Below are positions 1 through 12,921 of a DNA stretch of 64,000 nt, one piece after another; position 1 is the stretch's first letter, and every line of letters begins with the position of its first letter. Origin of the DNA: Budorcas taxicolor (Eukaryota; Chordata; Mammalia; Artiodactyla; Bovidae); assembly GCF_023091745.1 (NCBI RefSeq), contig NC_068925.1, positions 2,418,001 to 2,482,000 on the forward strand, in the 5' to 3' direction. A program made the position numbers and the translations under genes. A model generated the notes under the pieces. That model did not search any database and had not been told where the DNA came from. It saw only the letters and a program-made list of their open reading frames with translations.

Positions 1-3000
1 GGGACAAACTCATCAAGAAAAAAAAAAGGGAGAAGAATCAAATCAACAAAATTAGAATTAAAATGGAGAAATCACAATAGAGAACATAGAAATACAAAGG
101 ATCATAACTATCTCCTTGCTAATTATTCTTTGCTAATTATCTGGCAACTATAGGACAAAAAAAATGGACAACTTGGAAGAAATGGACAAATTCTTAGAAA
201 ACTATAACCTTCTAAAACTGAACCAGGAAGAAATAGAAAATCTTAACAGACCTATCACAAACACAGATACTGAAACTGTAATAAAAAATCTTCCAACAAA
301 AAAAAGCCCAGGACCAGATGGCTTCACAGGTGAATTCTACCAAAAACTTACAGAAGAGTTAACACCTATCCTGCTCAAACTCTTCCAGAAAATGGCAGAG
401 GAAGGTAAACTGCTAAACTCATTCTATGAGGCCACCATCACCCTAATACCAAAATCAGACAATGATGCTACAAAAAAAGACAACTACCGGTCAGTATCAC
501 TGATGAACATAGATGCAAAAATCCTCAACAAAATTCTAGCAAACAGGATCATGCATCATGACCAAGTGGACTTTATCCCAGGGATGCAAGGATTCTTCAA
601 TATTCACAAATCAATCAATGTGATATATCACATTAACAAATTGAAAGATAAAAAGGATAATATTATCTCAATAGATACAGAGAAAGCCTTTGACAAAATT
701 CATCATCAATTTATGCTTAAAAAACAAAACAAAAAAAAAAAAACCTCCGGAAAGCAAGCATAAAAGGAACATAAATCAACAGAAAAAAGCCAAATATGAC
801 AAACCCAAAGCAAACATTATCCTCAATGGTGAAAAACTGAAAGCATTTCCCATAAAGTCAGGAACAAGAAAAGGGTGCCCACTCTCACCATTATTCAACA
901 TAGTTTTGGAAATTTTACACCACAGCAATCAGAGAAGAAAAAGAAATAAAAGGAATCCAGATTGGCAAAGGAGAAGTAAAACTCTCATTGTTTGCAGATG
1001 ACATAATCCTCTAGAGAAAACACTAACACATCACGAGAAAATTACCAGTTAATCAATGAAGATAGAAAAGTTGCAGGATATAAAATTAACACTCAGATAT
1101 CCCTTGCATTCCTATGTACAAACAATGAAAAAACAGAAAGAGAAATTAAGGAAGCAATTCCATTCACCATTGCAATGAAAAGAATAAAATATTTAGGAAA
1201 AATCTACTTAATGAAAGAAAACACATATATATATAGAAAACTATAAAACAATGATCAAAGAAATCAAAGATGACACAAGTAAATGGAGAAATGTACCATG
1301 TTCATGGATCAGAACAATCAATAGAGTGAAAATGAATATACTACCCAAAGCAATCTACAGATGCAATGCAATCCCTATCAAGCTACCAACGGTATTTTTC
1401 AGAGAACTAGAACAAATAATTTCACAATTTGTATGGAAATACAAAAAAACTCAAATAGCCAAAGCAATCTTGAGAAAGAAGAACAGAACTGGTGAAATCA
1501 ACCCGCCTGGCTTCAGACTATACTACAAAGCTACAGTCATCAAGACAACATGGTACTGGCACAAAGACAGAAATATAGATCAATGGAACAAACTAGAAAG
1601 CCCAGAGATAAATGCACTCACCTATGGATACCTTATCTTTGACAAAGGAGGCAAGAATATGGAGAAAAGACAATCTCTTTAACAAGTGGTGCTGGGAAAA
1701 CTGGTAAACCATTTGTAAAGGAATGAAACTAGAACACTTTCTATCACCATATACAAAAAACTTAAAATGGATTAAGGATCTAAATGTAAGACCAGAAACT
1801 ACAAAACTCCTAGAGGAAAACATAGGCAAAACACTCTCTGACATAAATCACAGCAGAATCCTCTATGACCCACCTCCCAGAATACTGGAAATAAAAGCAA
1901 AAATAAACAAATGGGACCTAATTAAACTTAAAAGCTTTTGCACAACCAAGGAAACTATAAGCAAGGTGAAAAGACAGCCTTGAGAATGGGAGAAAATAAT
2001 AGCAAACAAAGCAACTGACAAAAAATTAATTTCAAAAATATACAAGCAGCACATGCAGCTCAGTACCAGGGGAAACAATGACCCAATCAAAAAATGGGCC
2101 AAAGACCTAAGCAGACATTCCTCCAAAGAAGACATACAGATGGCTATTAATCACATGAAAAGATTCTCAACATCAGTCATTATCAGAGAAATACAAATCA
2201 AAACCACAATGAGGCACCATTTCACACCAGTCAGAATGGCTGCTATCCAAAAATCTACAAGCAATAAATGCTGGAGAGGGAGTGGAGAAAAGGGAACCCT
2301 CTTACACTGTTGGTGGGAATGCAAACTAGTACAGCCACTATGGAGAACAGTGTGGAGATTCCTCAAAAAAATAGGAAATAGAACTGCCATATGATCCAGC
2401 AATCCCACTGCTGGGCATACACAGCAAGGAAACCAGAATTGAAAGAGACACGTGTAGCCCAGCGTTCATCTCAGCACTGTTTAAAATAGCTAGAACTGGA
2501 AGTATCCTAGATGTCTATTGGCAGATGAATGGCTAAGATAGCTGAGGTACATATACACAATGGAATATTACTCAGATACTAAAAAGAATGCATTTGAATC
2601 AGTGCTAATGACGTGGATGAAGCTGGAGCCTATTATACAGAGTGAAGTATGTCAGAAAGAAAAACACTAATACAGTATATTAATGCATATATGACAGCAC
2701 CATTGTGGCAGAAAGTGAAGAAGAACTAAAGAGCGTCTTGATGAAAGTGAAAGAGGAGAGTGAAAAAGTTGGCTTAAAGCTCAACATTCTGAAAACTAAG
2801 ATCATGGCATCCGATCCCGTCACTTCATGGCAAATAGATGGGGAAATAGTGGCTCACTTTATTTTGGGGGGCTCCAAAATCAGTGCAGATGGTGACTGCA
2901 GCCATGAAATTAAAAGACGCTTACTCCTTGGAAGGAAAGTTGTGACCAACTTAGACATCATATTAAAAAGCAGAGACATTACTTTGCCAACAAAGGTCTG

Positions 3001-3862
3001 TCTAGTCAAGGCTATGGTTTTTCCAGTAGTCATGTATGGATGTGAGAGATGGACTATAAAGAAAGCTGAGCACCAAAGAATTGATGCTTTTGAACTGTGC
3101 TGTTGGAGAAGACTCTTGAGAGTCCCTTGGACTGCAAGGAGATCCAACCAGTCCATTCTAAAGGAGATCAGTCCTGGGTGTTCATTGAAAGGACTGATGT
3201 TGAAGCTGAAACTCCAATATTTTGGCCACCTGATATGAAGAGCTGACTCATTTGAAAAGACCCTGATGCTGGGAAAGACTGAGGGCAGGAGAAGAAGGAG
3301 ATGACAGAGGATGAGATGGTTGGATGGCATCACGAACTCAATGGACATGAGTTTGGGAAAACTCCAGGAGTTGGTGATGGACAGGGAGGCCTGGTGTGCT
3401 GCAGTTCATGGGGTCGCAAAGAGGCAGACATGACTGAGCGATGGAACTGAACTGACTGAATGCATATATATGGAATTTAGAAAGATGATAATGATGACCC
3501 TATATGCGAGACAGCAAAAGAGACACCGAGATAACAGATATTTGGACTCTGTGGGAGAAGGTGAGGGTAGGATGATTTGAAAGGATAGCATTGAAGCATG
3601 TATATTACCATATATGACGTAGATCACCAGTCCAAGTCCAATGCATGAGACAGTGTACTCAGGGCTGGTGCACTGGGATGACCCTGAGGGATGGGATGGG
3701 GAGGGAGATGGGAGGTGAATTCAGGATGGGGGACACTTGTACACTGCGGCTGATCCGTGTTGATGTATGGTGAAAGCCATTACAATATTTTAAAGTAATT
3801 AGCCTCCAATTAAACAAATTCTTTTTTTTTTAAGATGGTAAAAAAAAATTAAAAAATAAAAA
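1..3862 (+). mobile_element. Degenerate L1 LINE (ORF2 RT region to 3' end), entering from the window edge
   Basis: A sense-strand L1 retrotransposon whose 5' part lies outside the window. Broken ORF2 pieces are visible: a reverse-transcriptase segment at 164-763 (motif PGPDGF near residues 50-55, IPKSDND near 97), an FADD-type catalytic motif around 988-1,003, and the C-terminal HCWWECK zinc-knuckle-like motif around 2,308-2,330. The 3' UTR-like part resumes at 3,470 after a nested BovB and ends in an A-rich tail near 3,840-3,862. Several frameshifts and a deletion near 720-770 make it inactive. Only the cis-element remains. The right end abuts the 31-bp satellite, so it lies at or within the satellite edge. 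L1 identity is firm; the subfamily is not determined. Confidence 0.9.
2693..3458 (+). mobile_element. BovB (RTE) LINE, 5'-truncated, nested in L1
   Basis: Sense BovB 3' end of 766 bp. It encodes the C-terminal part of the RTE reverse transcriptase (open from 2,705 to 3,238: MAESEEELK start, then RRLLLGRKV and [10 protein letters not shown] motifs) and ends with the typical GACTGAGCG..GAACTGAACTGA tail. It is bounded by an 11-bp target-site duplication, aatgcatatat, at 2,682-2,692 and 3,459-3,469, and the L1 sequence is continuous across the insertion. The catalytic YADD block lies upstream of the truncation and is absent. Confidence 0.93.
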
Positions 3863-5348
3863 GAGGAGCCCCTGTGCCACAAAAAGAGAGAAATCTGCAA
3901 AAGACAACTAGAGAGGAGCTGACCCACCACGAATAGAGAGTGGATACTCAGGGGAGTTAGAGTGGAGCCCCATGCCACAAATAGAGACTAGCCTTCTGCA
4001 CATTGCAACTAGACAGGGGCCAGCTTGCACTTCTCTAGTAGAGGGCATCTGCCCCACTGTAGCTCAAGAGGAGGCTCCACCACAACTCTAAAGGAACCCC
4101 GAGTCACCTGCTGCAACTCAAGAGGACCCGAGTTTCCATTGCAACTTGACTGGACCCCTAGGCTGTAACAAGAAAAGGGGATACTTGTCAAAATGACAGA
4201 GGGGGCCCCAGCCAACACTGAAGTGGATTCCCCTGGCACAACTAAAGTGGAATCCCCCAGGATATCACACCTAGAGAGAAGAACTTTTGCCCCAAATAGA
4301 GACGAGCTCCCTGAAGGAAGTCAAGTGGAGTCCCTCACAACTAGAGAGCAGCAAACCCACTAATATTAGTGAGGAACCCCTGGCACCATAAGTAGAGAGG
4401 ACCTCCCCCATGGAGCCACCCACACCCCAACCAGAGAGGGCACTGCCCCATATCTCTAGAGGAGCCCTCCACCACAACTCTAGAGGAGCCCGCTGGACAT
4501 CACACAAAGAGAGGAGCCCCTCTACTGCTAATACAGATGAACTTAATCAAAAGTAGAGAGGGCCTTGCACATCACCACTAGAGAGAATGGAACCCACCAC
4601 AACTACAAAGTTGAACCTGCCCAAAATGATAGAGAAGTCCCATGACAAAATTAGTGACAAAAAAACAAGACAGGAGCCACCCTGCATATCACTGCTAGAG
4701 AAGAGTCACCGCAAGACAACTAAAGAGGAGTCCCCACTGCAAGTCAAGAGGAACCCTGAGTACATCCATAATTCGAGAGGAACCCTGAGTTCCCCTCCAC
4801 GGCAAGAGTGGAACCCTGAATCCCGAGCTGCAACTTGAGAGGAACACTGACTAATGGCTGCAATTTGAGAGGAGCTCTGACTCCCCGCTGCAACTAGAGA
4901 GGAATCCCGAGTTACCCCTTGCAAATCAAGAGGAGGCCAGACTCCCCTGTTGCAACTCAAGGATAACCCCAAGATCCCTGTCACAACTCCAGAGGAAACC
5001 CGAGTTTCAGGCCTCAACTCAAAAGGAGGCCTGACTTCCCTGTTGCAACTCGAGAGTATAACACTGAGTTCCCGCTGCAACTTGAGAGGAGCTCTGAGTT
5101 TCCTGCTGCATCTTGAGAGGAAACCCAAGTTCCCCGCCTCAACTCAAGAGGAAGCCTAACTCCCCTGTTGCAACTCGAGAGGAACCCCGAGTTTCCAGCT
5201 GGAACTCGAGAACCTCGGGTTCCCCGCCTCAAATCAAGATGAGGCCCAATACCCCTGCAGTAACTCGAGAGGAACCCTGAGTCCCCCACTGCAACTCAAG
5301 ATGAGCCCCATGCCCCCTGATGTAACTCCAGAGGATTCCCAAGAAGAG

Positions 5349-5350
<2 letters not shown>

Positions 5351-5411
<61 letters not shown>

Positions 5412-5536
5412 AAGTTGCTTCAGTCGTGTATGACTCTACGCGACCCCATCGATGGCAGTCCACCAGGATCCCCCGTCCCTGGGATTCTCCAGGCAAGAAC
5501 ACTGGAGTGGGTTGCCATTTCCTTCTCCAATGCATG
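5351..5536 (-). mobile_element. Bov-tA/Bov-A SINE, antisense, with (TGC)20 tail
   Basis: The SINE body (antisense, about 5,411-5,530) contains the Bov-tA signature gactct..cgacccc and ggagtgggttgccatttcc. Its tail appears on the + strand as an uninterrupted (TGC)20 run at 5,351-5,410. A 7-bp target duplication, agagcct, lies at 5,345-5,351 and 5,537-5,543 (its first copy shares one base with the tail). The paralogous satellite copy near 7,335-7,365 reads through without the SINE and serves as the empty site. A conceptual poly-alanine frame across the repeat is not a gene. Confidence 0.9.
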
Positions 5537-7951
5537 AGAGCCTAACCCACCACAATTTGAGAGGAACACTTAACCGCAACAAGAGAGAAAGTCCCATACC
5601 ACAACTAAATAGGAGGTCCCCTTGATAGAACTAGAGAGTAACCTCCTGCACATCGCAACTAGAAAAAGGCCCCTTCTCATCACAGCCAGAGAGGAGTCAC
5701 CCCCATCACAATTTGAGAAGAGCACTCTACGGCATCTGGCTACCACAACTAAAGAAGATTCCCCACTTTCACAACTAGAGAAGAGCCTGCAAACAACAAC
5801 TAGAGAGGAGCCGATCCACTACAAATAAAGAGTGGACCCTCACTGCAATTAGAGTGGAGCCCCATGTCACAACTAGAGAGTAGCCACCTGCACATTGCAA
5901 CTCGCCAGGGGCCAGCCTGCACATCGCTACTACAGAGAATCTGCCCCACTGCAGCTCGAGAGGAGGCTCCACAACAACTCAAAGGAACCCCGAGTTACCT
6001 GCTGCAACTCAAGAGGCACCCCGAGTTCCCCACTGCAATTTCACAGGAGCCCTAGGCTGTAACAAGAAAAGGGCACACTGATCAGAATGACGGAGGGGCT
6101 CCCTGGCCAAAACTGAAGCGGATTCCCCAGGCACAACTAGAGTGGAGTCCCCCAGGATATCACACCTAGAGAGAAGTCCTTCTGCCACAGATAGAGATGA
6201 GCTCCCTGAAGTAAGTCGAGTGGCGACCGTTACAACCAGAGAGAAGCAATCCCACTAACATTAGTGAGGAACCCCTAGCGCCAAAAGTAGAGAGGACCTC
6301 CCCCATGGATCCACCCACACCCCAACCGGAGAGCACACAGCCCTGCACTTCGAGAGAAGCTCTCCATCACAACTCCAGAGGAGCCCACTGGACATCACAC
6401 TTAGAAAGGACCCGCTCTACTGCTAATAGAGACGAACCTCACACCACAACTAGAGAGGAGCTTGCACACCGCAACTGGAGAGAATCAAACCCACAACAAC
6501 AGAGTTGACCTTGACCACAACTATAGAGAAGTCCCATGCCAAAACTAGTGAGTAGCTACCCACCTAGCAACAAGATAGGAGCCACCCTGCACGTCCCTGC
6601 TAGAGAGGAGTTGCCCCAAGACAACTCGAGAAGAGTCCCTAAGGCACGTCGAGAGGAACCCTGAGCTCCCCACCACCGCTCAAGTGGAACCCTGAGTCCC
6701 CCACTGCAACTCAAGAGGAACACTGAATTCCCACCACAGCTAGAGAAGAGTGCTGAGATCCCTACTGCAACTCAAGAATCCTGATTGTCCAGCCTCAACT
6801 CAAAAGGAACCCCGAGTTCCCTGCTGCAACTCGAGAGGAGACCCAACTTACCTGCTGCAACTCAAGAGGAAACCCGAGTTCCATGCCTCAACTCGAGATG
6901 AGGCCAGACTCCTCTGCTACAACTCAAGAGAAAACACAATTTTTATGCCTCAACTCAAGAGGAGGCCTGACTTCCCTGTTGCAAATTGACGGAACTCCAA
7001 GTTCTCCATCACAACTAGAGAGCAACGCTGAGATTCCTGATGCAAATTGAGAAGAACTCTGAGATCACCCTCGCAACTCAAGAGGAGGCCTGAAATCCCT
7101 TGCTGCAACTCGAGAAGAAATTAGAGTTTCCCACCTCAACTCAAGAGGAGGCCTGACTCCCCTGTTGGAACATGGGATGAACCCCAATTTCAACCACCTC
7201 AATTCAAGAGGAGGCCTTATTCCCCTTCTGTGACTCAAGAGGAACCCCAAGTTCCCTGTCATGACTCAAGAGGAACCCCAAGTTCCCTGTCGCAACTCGA
7301 GATGAGCCCCAAGGACCCTGATGCATCTCCAGAGGATTCCCAAGAGGAGCCACCCCCACTACAAATAGAGAGACACACTCTACCACAACCAGAGAGGAAG
7401 GCCCATACAACAACTAAAGAGGAGGCCCCCCTGTCACAACTAGAGAAGAGTCTGCAAACCACAACTAGAGAGGAGCAGAAACAAAAACCTCAGTTGACCA
7501 CACTGCAACTATAGTGGAGCCCCATACTGTAACTCTACCGTAGCCTACCGCACATCACACCTAGATAGTAGCCAACCTGCTAATTGCTACTATAGAGGAG
7601 CTGCTCATGCAGCTCGAGGGGAGGCCCCAGAACAACTCTAAATGAACCCCAATCATCTGTCCCAACTCGAAAGGAAACCAGAGTCCCCCACCGCAACTCA
7701 ACAGGAGCTCTATAGTGTCATAAGGAAGGAGCTCCCAGTGACAAACAGAGGAGCCCCTCACCAAAACTGGAGAGGATTCCCCTGCCAAAACTAGAGAGGA
7801 TCGCTCTGGCACAGCGGGCCTAGAGAAGAGCTCCTCTGATGCAAATAGATAAGAAGACCCTGAAGTAACTCGAGATGAGCTTCTCACAACTAGGGTGGAG
7901 CAACCCCATGAAAACTAGTAAGGAGCCCCCAATTCCACAACTAGGGAGAAC

Positions 7952-9523
7952 TGCCGGGGGCCAGCGTGAGGAACTCCGCCCATGGCAAAGGTCATGAGGA
8001 AGGAGGCTTGGCATATGCAAAGGCGGGATCAAGCCTCAGGAAACTCCCTGTTCCCGAGCATCTACCCCAAAACCAGAGTCTGTTTTATGCTCTCACCTAC
8101 ATCTCTGACTTTACGGGGGGCTCTCCCCCATAACCATTTCTCTCAGAGAAGGAGTTAACTTGCAGCTCCAGTTAATAAAAATTCCTGGGCGTGACAAGAG
8201 TGTTTCAACTTAGAAATTCCTCTGGAGGTCCTCTAGCTTCCCTGATCAGGTTCGTCAGGCCACATGTGATTGTTTACAGCCTCCCAACCTTGAGAGGCAC
8301 AAGATGCTTTAAAACTTTCTAAATACAGACTCTTTTGAGAAGTTAGAAAATTATTAGTATAGTATAGTGGGTTGATTAGAAATTATATTGGTGAAGGGCT
8401 TTTTCATTTGTCCTGCCAATAATTACTGCTAATTCCCTGCCCTGGGTGTGACAAGGGTGTCTCAGGTCAAACCTCTCTGCTGACAGACTAGCTTGTGTGA
8501 CAACCTCTCAACCATAAACAGCACAGAGAGTTTGGAGTATTAGCATAGGGCTTTTCTCATTGTTGAGTCAGGGATTGCTGCCAGGCCTCCATATCCTTAG
8601 GCACCTGGGAATATATTAATCAATGTATTTGGAATATAGAAAAGGAAATATAGTAGTTTTTGATGTTGGCAATACTAGACTTTTTGAGTTAATGAATTTT
8701 CTCTTTTGTTATAGGTCACTGTACTTTGTTATAAATCACTGTGTCCTTGTTATGTAAAAATGTAACTTTATCACTATCTTAAGACAAAATAGATCTTAAG
8801 GGGAACATTGGTCAAGGGTTCACATTTGTTGAGCCAATATTTGCTGCTAAATCCCCATATTCCTTGCCCTTATAATGAATATAACTAGCATATAGGAAAA
8901 ATAAGTATTAACCTTTAAGATTAATCATGTTAAACCTTAGGCTAAGTAAATTCCTTTCCTAGTTGTAACTCACTACACCCTCACCCTACAGGAATGCAAC
9001 TTTATTTGGAGGGTGGCGCCTGATTAAAGAAAAAATCACCCCTGGAAAAATAAGTTTTCTGGTTAACTGACCGGTATCAGAAAGGGCCATAAAATGTCAG
9101 CAGGTCTTATGGCCAGAAGATGATGTCAAACCCATAAGACCTTTGTATAATTTTATATGAAGCACCTGATTGTGACAAGGGTCAGGTCTGCTGATCCCTG
9201 CGTGACTCTGTATTCATTCCTAAGTATAACAAAAAGGTATATAAACAAACCTGAAAAATAAAGAAATTGGATCAGTTTCTGGAAAGACTGATTCCCCCAT
9301 GTCGTTTCTTTCTTGTCCCCATTTTTCTGGCTGAATCCCCATCTGGAGCATGGATGCTATTCCACGTAAATCAAGTTATTCAGCCTCTTTTTCTCCACTA
9401 ATTTTCCTACTACACTATCCATTTCTAATCTCTCTATATATCTGTAATTAAGATTTTTCCTAGGATGCCGATTCTGTCCCCACCTTCGAATCACCCTGGA
9501 TCCACCGGGGCTGGACCCCGGCA
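7952..9523 (+). mobile_element. Solo LTR of a class II (ERVK/betaretrovirus-like) endogenous retrovirus
   Basis: A 1,572-bp element starts TGCCGGGGG and ends GACCCCGGCA (TG..CA termini). It is flanked by a perfect 6-bp direct repeat, gagaac, at 7,946-7,951 and 9,524-9,529, the target duplication size typical of betaretrovirus-like elements. A TATA-like box (9,238-9,246) and an AATAAA (9,257-9,262) fit an LTR promoter and polyadenylation region. No primer-binding site, gag, pol or env follows, so this is a solitary LTR left by LTR-LTR recombination. The start resembles the bovine family called BTLTR1 (memory, not searched). The satellite copy near 14,705-14,740 has the corresponding unoccupied sequence. 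Confidence 0.9.
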
Positions 9524-10487
9524 GAGAACACCCTCCCCACAGAGAACCCCCAGAGGAAGCATTACCACTACTAGAGTAGAGCCCTGAGTGTCCTCCTGAA
9601 CTCAAGAGTAGTCCTGTGCCACAACTCAAGAAAAGTCCATGGCCACAATGAGCGAGAAGCCCACCCGCCGAGACCGAAGAGTGTCCCATTACCACAACTG
9701 AGGTGGAGACAACGGACACAGCACCTAGAGGGGGTCCCCTCCACTGCAAACAGAGACGACCTCCCTGCTGCAAGTCGAATAGACGCCCCCTACCAATGTC
9801 AGAGAGGAGTAACCTCGCCACAACTAGAGAGCAGCCCCCTGAACATCGCAACTTGGGATGAGCATTCCCGCACATGGCAATTAGACAGAAGCCTCCTTCC
9901 ACAACTAGAGAGAAGGCTCGCATGCCACGACTAAAGAGGAGGGGCCATGCCCAAACTAGAGAGCAGGTTCACCCATACCACATCTGGAAAGAGTGCCTGT
10001 GGACATCGCTACCGGAGCGAGAAACCCCCTCCAGAATTCAAGAGGAACACGTCACTGCAACTCTAGGGGTGCTTCCTGTACACCGTACTAAGAGAAGAGC
10101 TCCCCTAGCACACCTCGAGAGGAGACCACACACCAAAACTAGAGAGGAACCCACCCACCACAACTAAGAGTTGACCCTCCACAACCACTAAGAGGTGTCC
10201 TATGCCACAGGTGATTTAGCCACCCACACATCACAACTAAACAGAAGCCACCCTGCACATTGCTACTAGGGAGGAGCCACTCCCACCTCAACTCGAGAGG
10301 AACACAAAGTCCCCCAACGCAACTTGAGAGGAGTCCCCAGCCACGACTAGAGAGGCAAACACACACTGCAACAAGAGAGGAGCCCACCCAGACACATCAT
10401 GAAGAAAGGAGGCCCCACACCCTGGCCCTAGAGAGGAGCAATCTCGAACACCACATCTCGAGAGGAGGTTCCACACCACTATTAGGT

Positions 10488-10696
10488 GAAAGGAAAGTGA
10501 AGTCACTCAGTCATGTCTGACTCTTTGCAATCCCACGGACTGCATCCTACCAGGCTCCTCCTTCCATGAAATTTTCCAGATAAGAGTACTGGAGTGGGTT
10601 GCCATTTCCTTCTCCAGGGGATCTTCCCGACCCAGGGATTGAACCCGGGTCTCCCGCACTGCAGCAGACGCTTTACCCTCTGAGCCACCAGGGAGG
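10488..10696 (-). mobile_element. Bov-tA SINE, antisense, full-length with 11-bp TSD
   Basis: A tRNA-derived Bov-tA element lies antisense inside the satellite. It contains the complete gggttgccatttcc core and the tRNA-like end ggattgaacccgggtctcc..gagccaccaggg (the B-box region, antisense). The target duplication cactattaggt is perfect at 10,477-10,487 and 10,697-10,707. Confidence 0.95.
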
Positions 10697-12921
10697 CACT
10701 ATTAGGTAGTAACCCCTCAAACCACAAATAGAGACGAGCCAGCAAACTACGCCTAGAGAAGAGTCGCACAGCATAATGCACCAAAACAGTAATTCCCAGT
10801 GCACAACCAGAGAGGACGTCTCCAGGCACAGCAAAACTAGGGAGGACACCACAACACATCACAGCTAGAGAGAAGCCCAACCGCCGAAACTAGAGGGCTG
10901 AATAGACGCCATAGCTAGAGAGTTGACCCTCAGGCACAACTAGTGGGAAGCACACCGCCAAAACTAGGGAGGTGCCCCCCTGCCCGCTGCTATACATCGC
11001 ATCTAGAGTGCAGAACCACGGCCACCACTGGAATGGGCAACTCTGTCACAGGTAGACAGGAGCCCACCACATCACAACTAGAGTGCAACTCACACATGGA
11101 TCATAACGAAAGAGGAGGTCGGCACTGCAACCAGAAAGGAGACCCCTGCTGTAACTCAAGCGGCACCCCGAGTTCCCCGCTGGATTTGTCAGGAGCCCTA
11201 GGCTGTAACAAGAAAAGGGGCCACGGGCCAAAATGACAGAGGGGCTCTGAGACCAAAACGGAAGCAAATTCCCCCGGCACGAGTGGAGTCCCACAGGACA
11301 TCACACCTAGAGAGAAGCTCCTCTGCCGCAAAGAGAAACAAGCTCCCTGAAGTAATTTGAGTGGAGGCCCTCACTAGAGAGAAGCAGTCCCACTAATAAC
11401 AGTGAGGAAACCCTAGCACCAAAAGTAGAGAGGACCTCCCCCGTGGAGCCAACTATACCCCCAACCAGAGAGGACACAGCCCCGAAACTCGAGAAGAGGC
11501 CTCCACCACAACTCGAGAGGAGCCCGCGGGGCATCACGCATACAGAGGCAGCCCTCTGCTGCCAACAGAGACGAATTTCACACCACAAGCGGAGAGGAGC
11601 TTGCACACCACAACTAGAGAGAATTGAACCCACAAAAACTACGAAGGTGACCCCAACCTCAACTAGAGAGAAGCCCCATGCCAAAACTAGTGAGTAGCCA
11701 CACACGTACTGCAACAAGACAGGAGTCACTCTGCACATCCCTGCTAGAGACGAATCGCCCCAAGACAACTTGAGAGGAGGCCCCACCAAAAGTTGAGAGG
11801 AACACTCAGTACCCCTCTAACTCGAGAGGAACCCCGAATTCCCCGCCACAGCTCAAGTGGAACCCTGAGTCCCATGCTGCAAATCAAAAGGAACACCGCC
11901 ACAACTCCAGAGGAGCTCTGAGTCCCCTGAGGCAACTTGAGAGGAAAACCGAGTTTCCCGTTGCAACTCAAGATGAGCCCGAAGCCCCCTGATGCAACTC
12001 AAGAGGATGTATTTCGAGAGGAGCACTCACCTGAAACAAGTGAGGAAGTCCAATACCACAGCTAAAGTGGAGCCCCACCTCCTGCTCCCTGCCACAACTA
12101 GAGAGGAGTCTGCAAACCACAACTAGAGAGAAGTGGAAACAAAAACGTTAATTGACACCACTGCAACTAGCGAGGAGCCCCATGCCAGAACTATACAGTA
12201 GCCTTCTGAAAGGTGGTTGCTAAACCACAAAAGACTCCGGGATTCTTGGCCTCCTCCAGAGAAGAATAATTCAATCTGTGGCCAGAGATGAGGCTTGATC
12301 ACTCAGAGTTTTTGTGTAATAAAGTTTTATTAAAGTATAAAAAAGATAGAGAAAGCTTCTGATATAGACATCAGAAGGGGCAGAAAGAGTACCCTCCTGC
12401 TAGTCTTTAGCTGGATGTTATATAGTTACTAGCAGTCTGCTAATAAAGGAAATGTCTCAAAACTCAGAAAATGGCACCAGGCCCCTCATCCACAAGATGC
12501 ATTTTGAGATAACCTTGGCACCAGGTGAGTCATCCCAGGCCATAAAATGATTGACATGAATCTTGAAGAAAGGCAGATTTCCATACAAACATATAGTTTC
12601 GTTAACATAGATTAGGAGAACAGTATACCTTACTGGTTTTTCAAGTCAGTTCTGAGCCTTTAGGCTGAACCGACTTGAAGACAGAGTCTGGGGTAAATAT
12701 ATAGCATATTAACATAGCTTAAGACAAACATTTCCATAAGAAAAATACAGTGGTTATCTCAAAGTTTGAGAAAAGTTAAGTTCAGCTGGAGCCAGGTGTC
12801 ATTATGGCAACACAGAATTTTAAGAGAAACCTCTTTTTAAATTTGTATAGAGAAGGGAAAAAAATGTAACACTAGTTTGTTTCTTCCTGCCACTTAAGAG
12901 AGAGATAAAAAAATGTCTGAC

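Noticed and set aside
5301..5537. Open frame with a poly-alanine tract
   Set aside because: It is the translation of a (TGC)20 SINE tail between satellite and SINE sequence; no start context, no homologue.
7952..9523. Possible complete provirus
   Set aside because: Only one LTR is present; no primer-binding site, gag, pol or env sequence follows.
9357..12000. Many 60-190-codon frames in the satellite
   Set aside because: A 31-bp period cycles through all frames and avoids stops by composition; the frames occur on both strands with repetitive content.
3863..12206. CRISPR-like array of ~31-bp repeats
   Set aside because: The repeats are contiguous and degenerate with no unique spacers, in a mammalian genome; this is satellite DNA.
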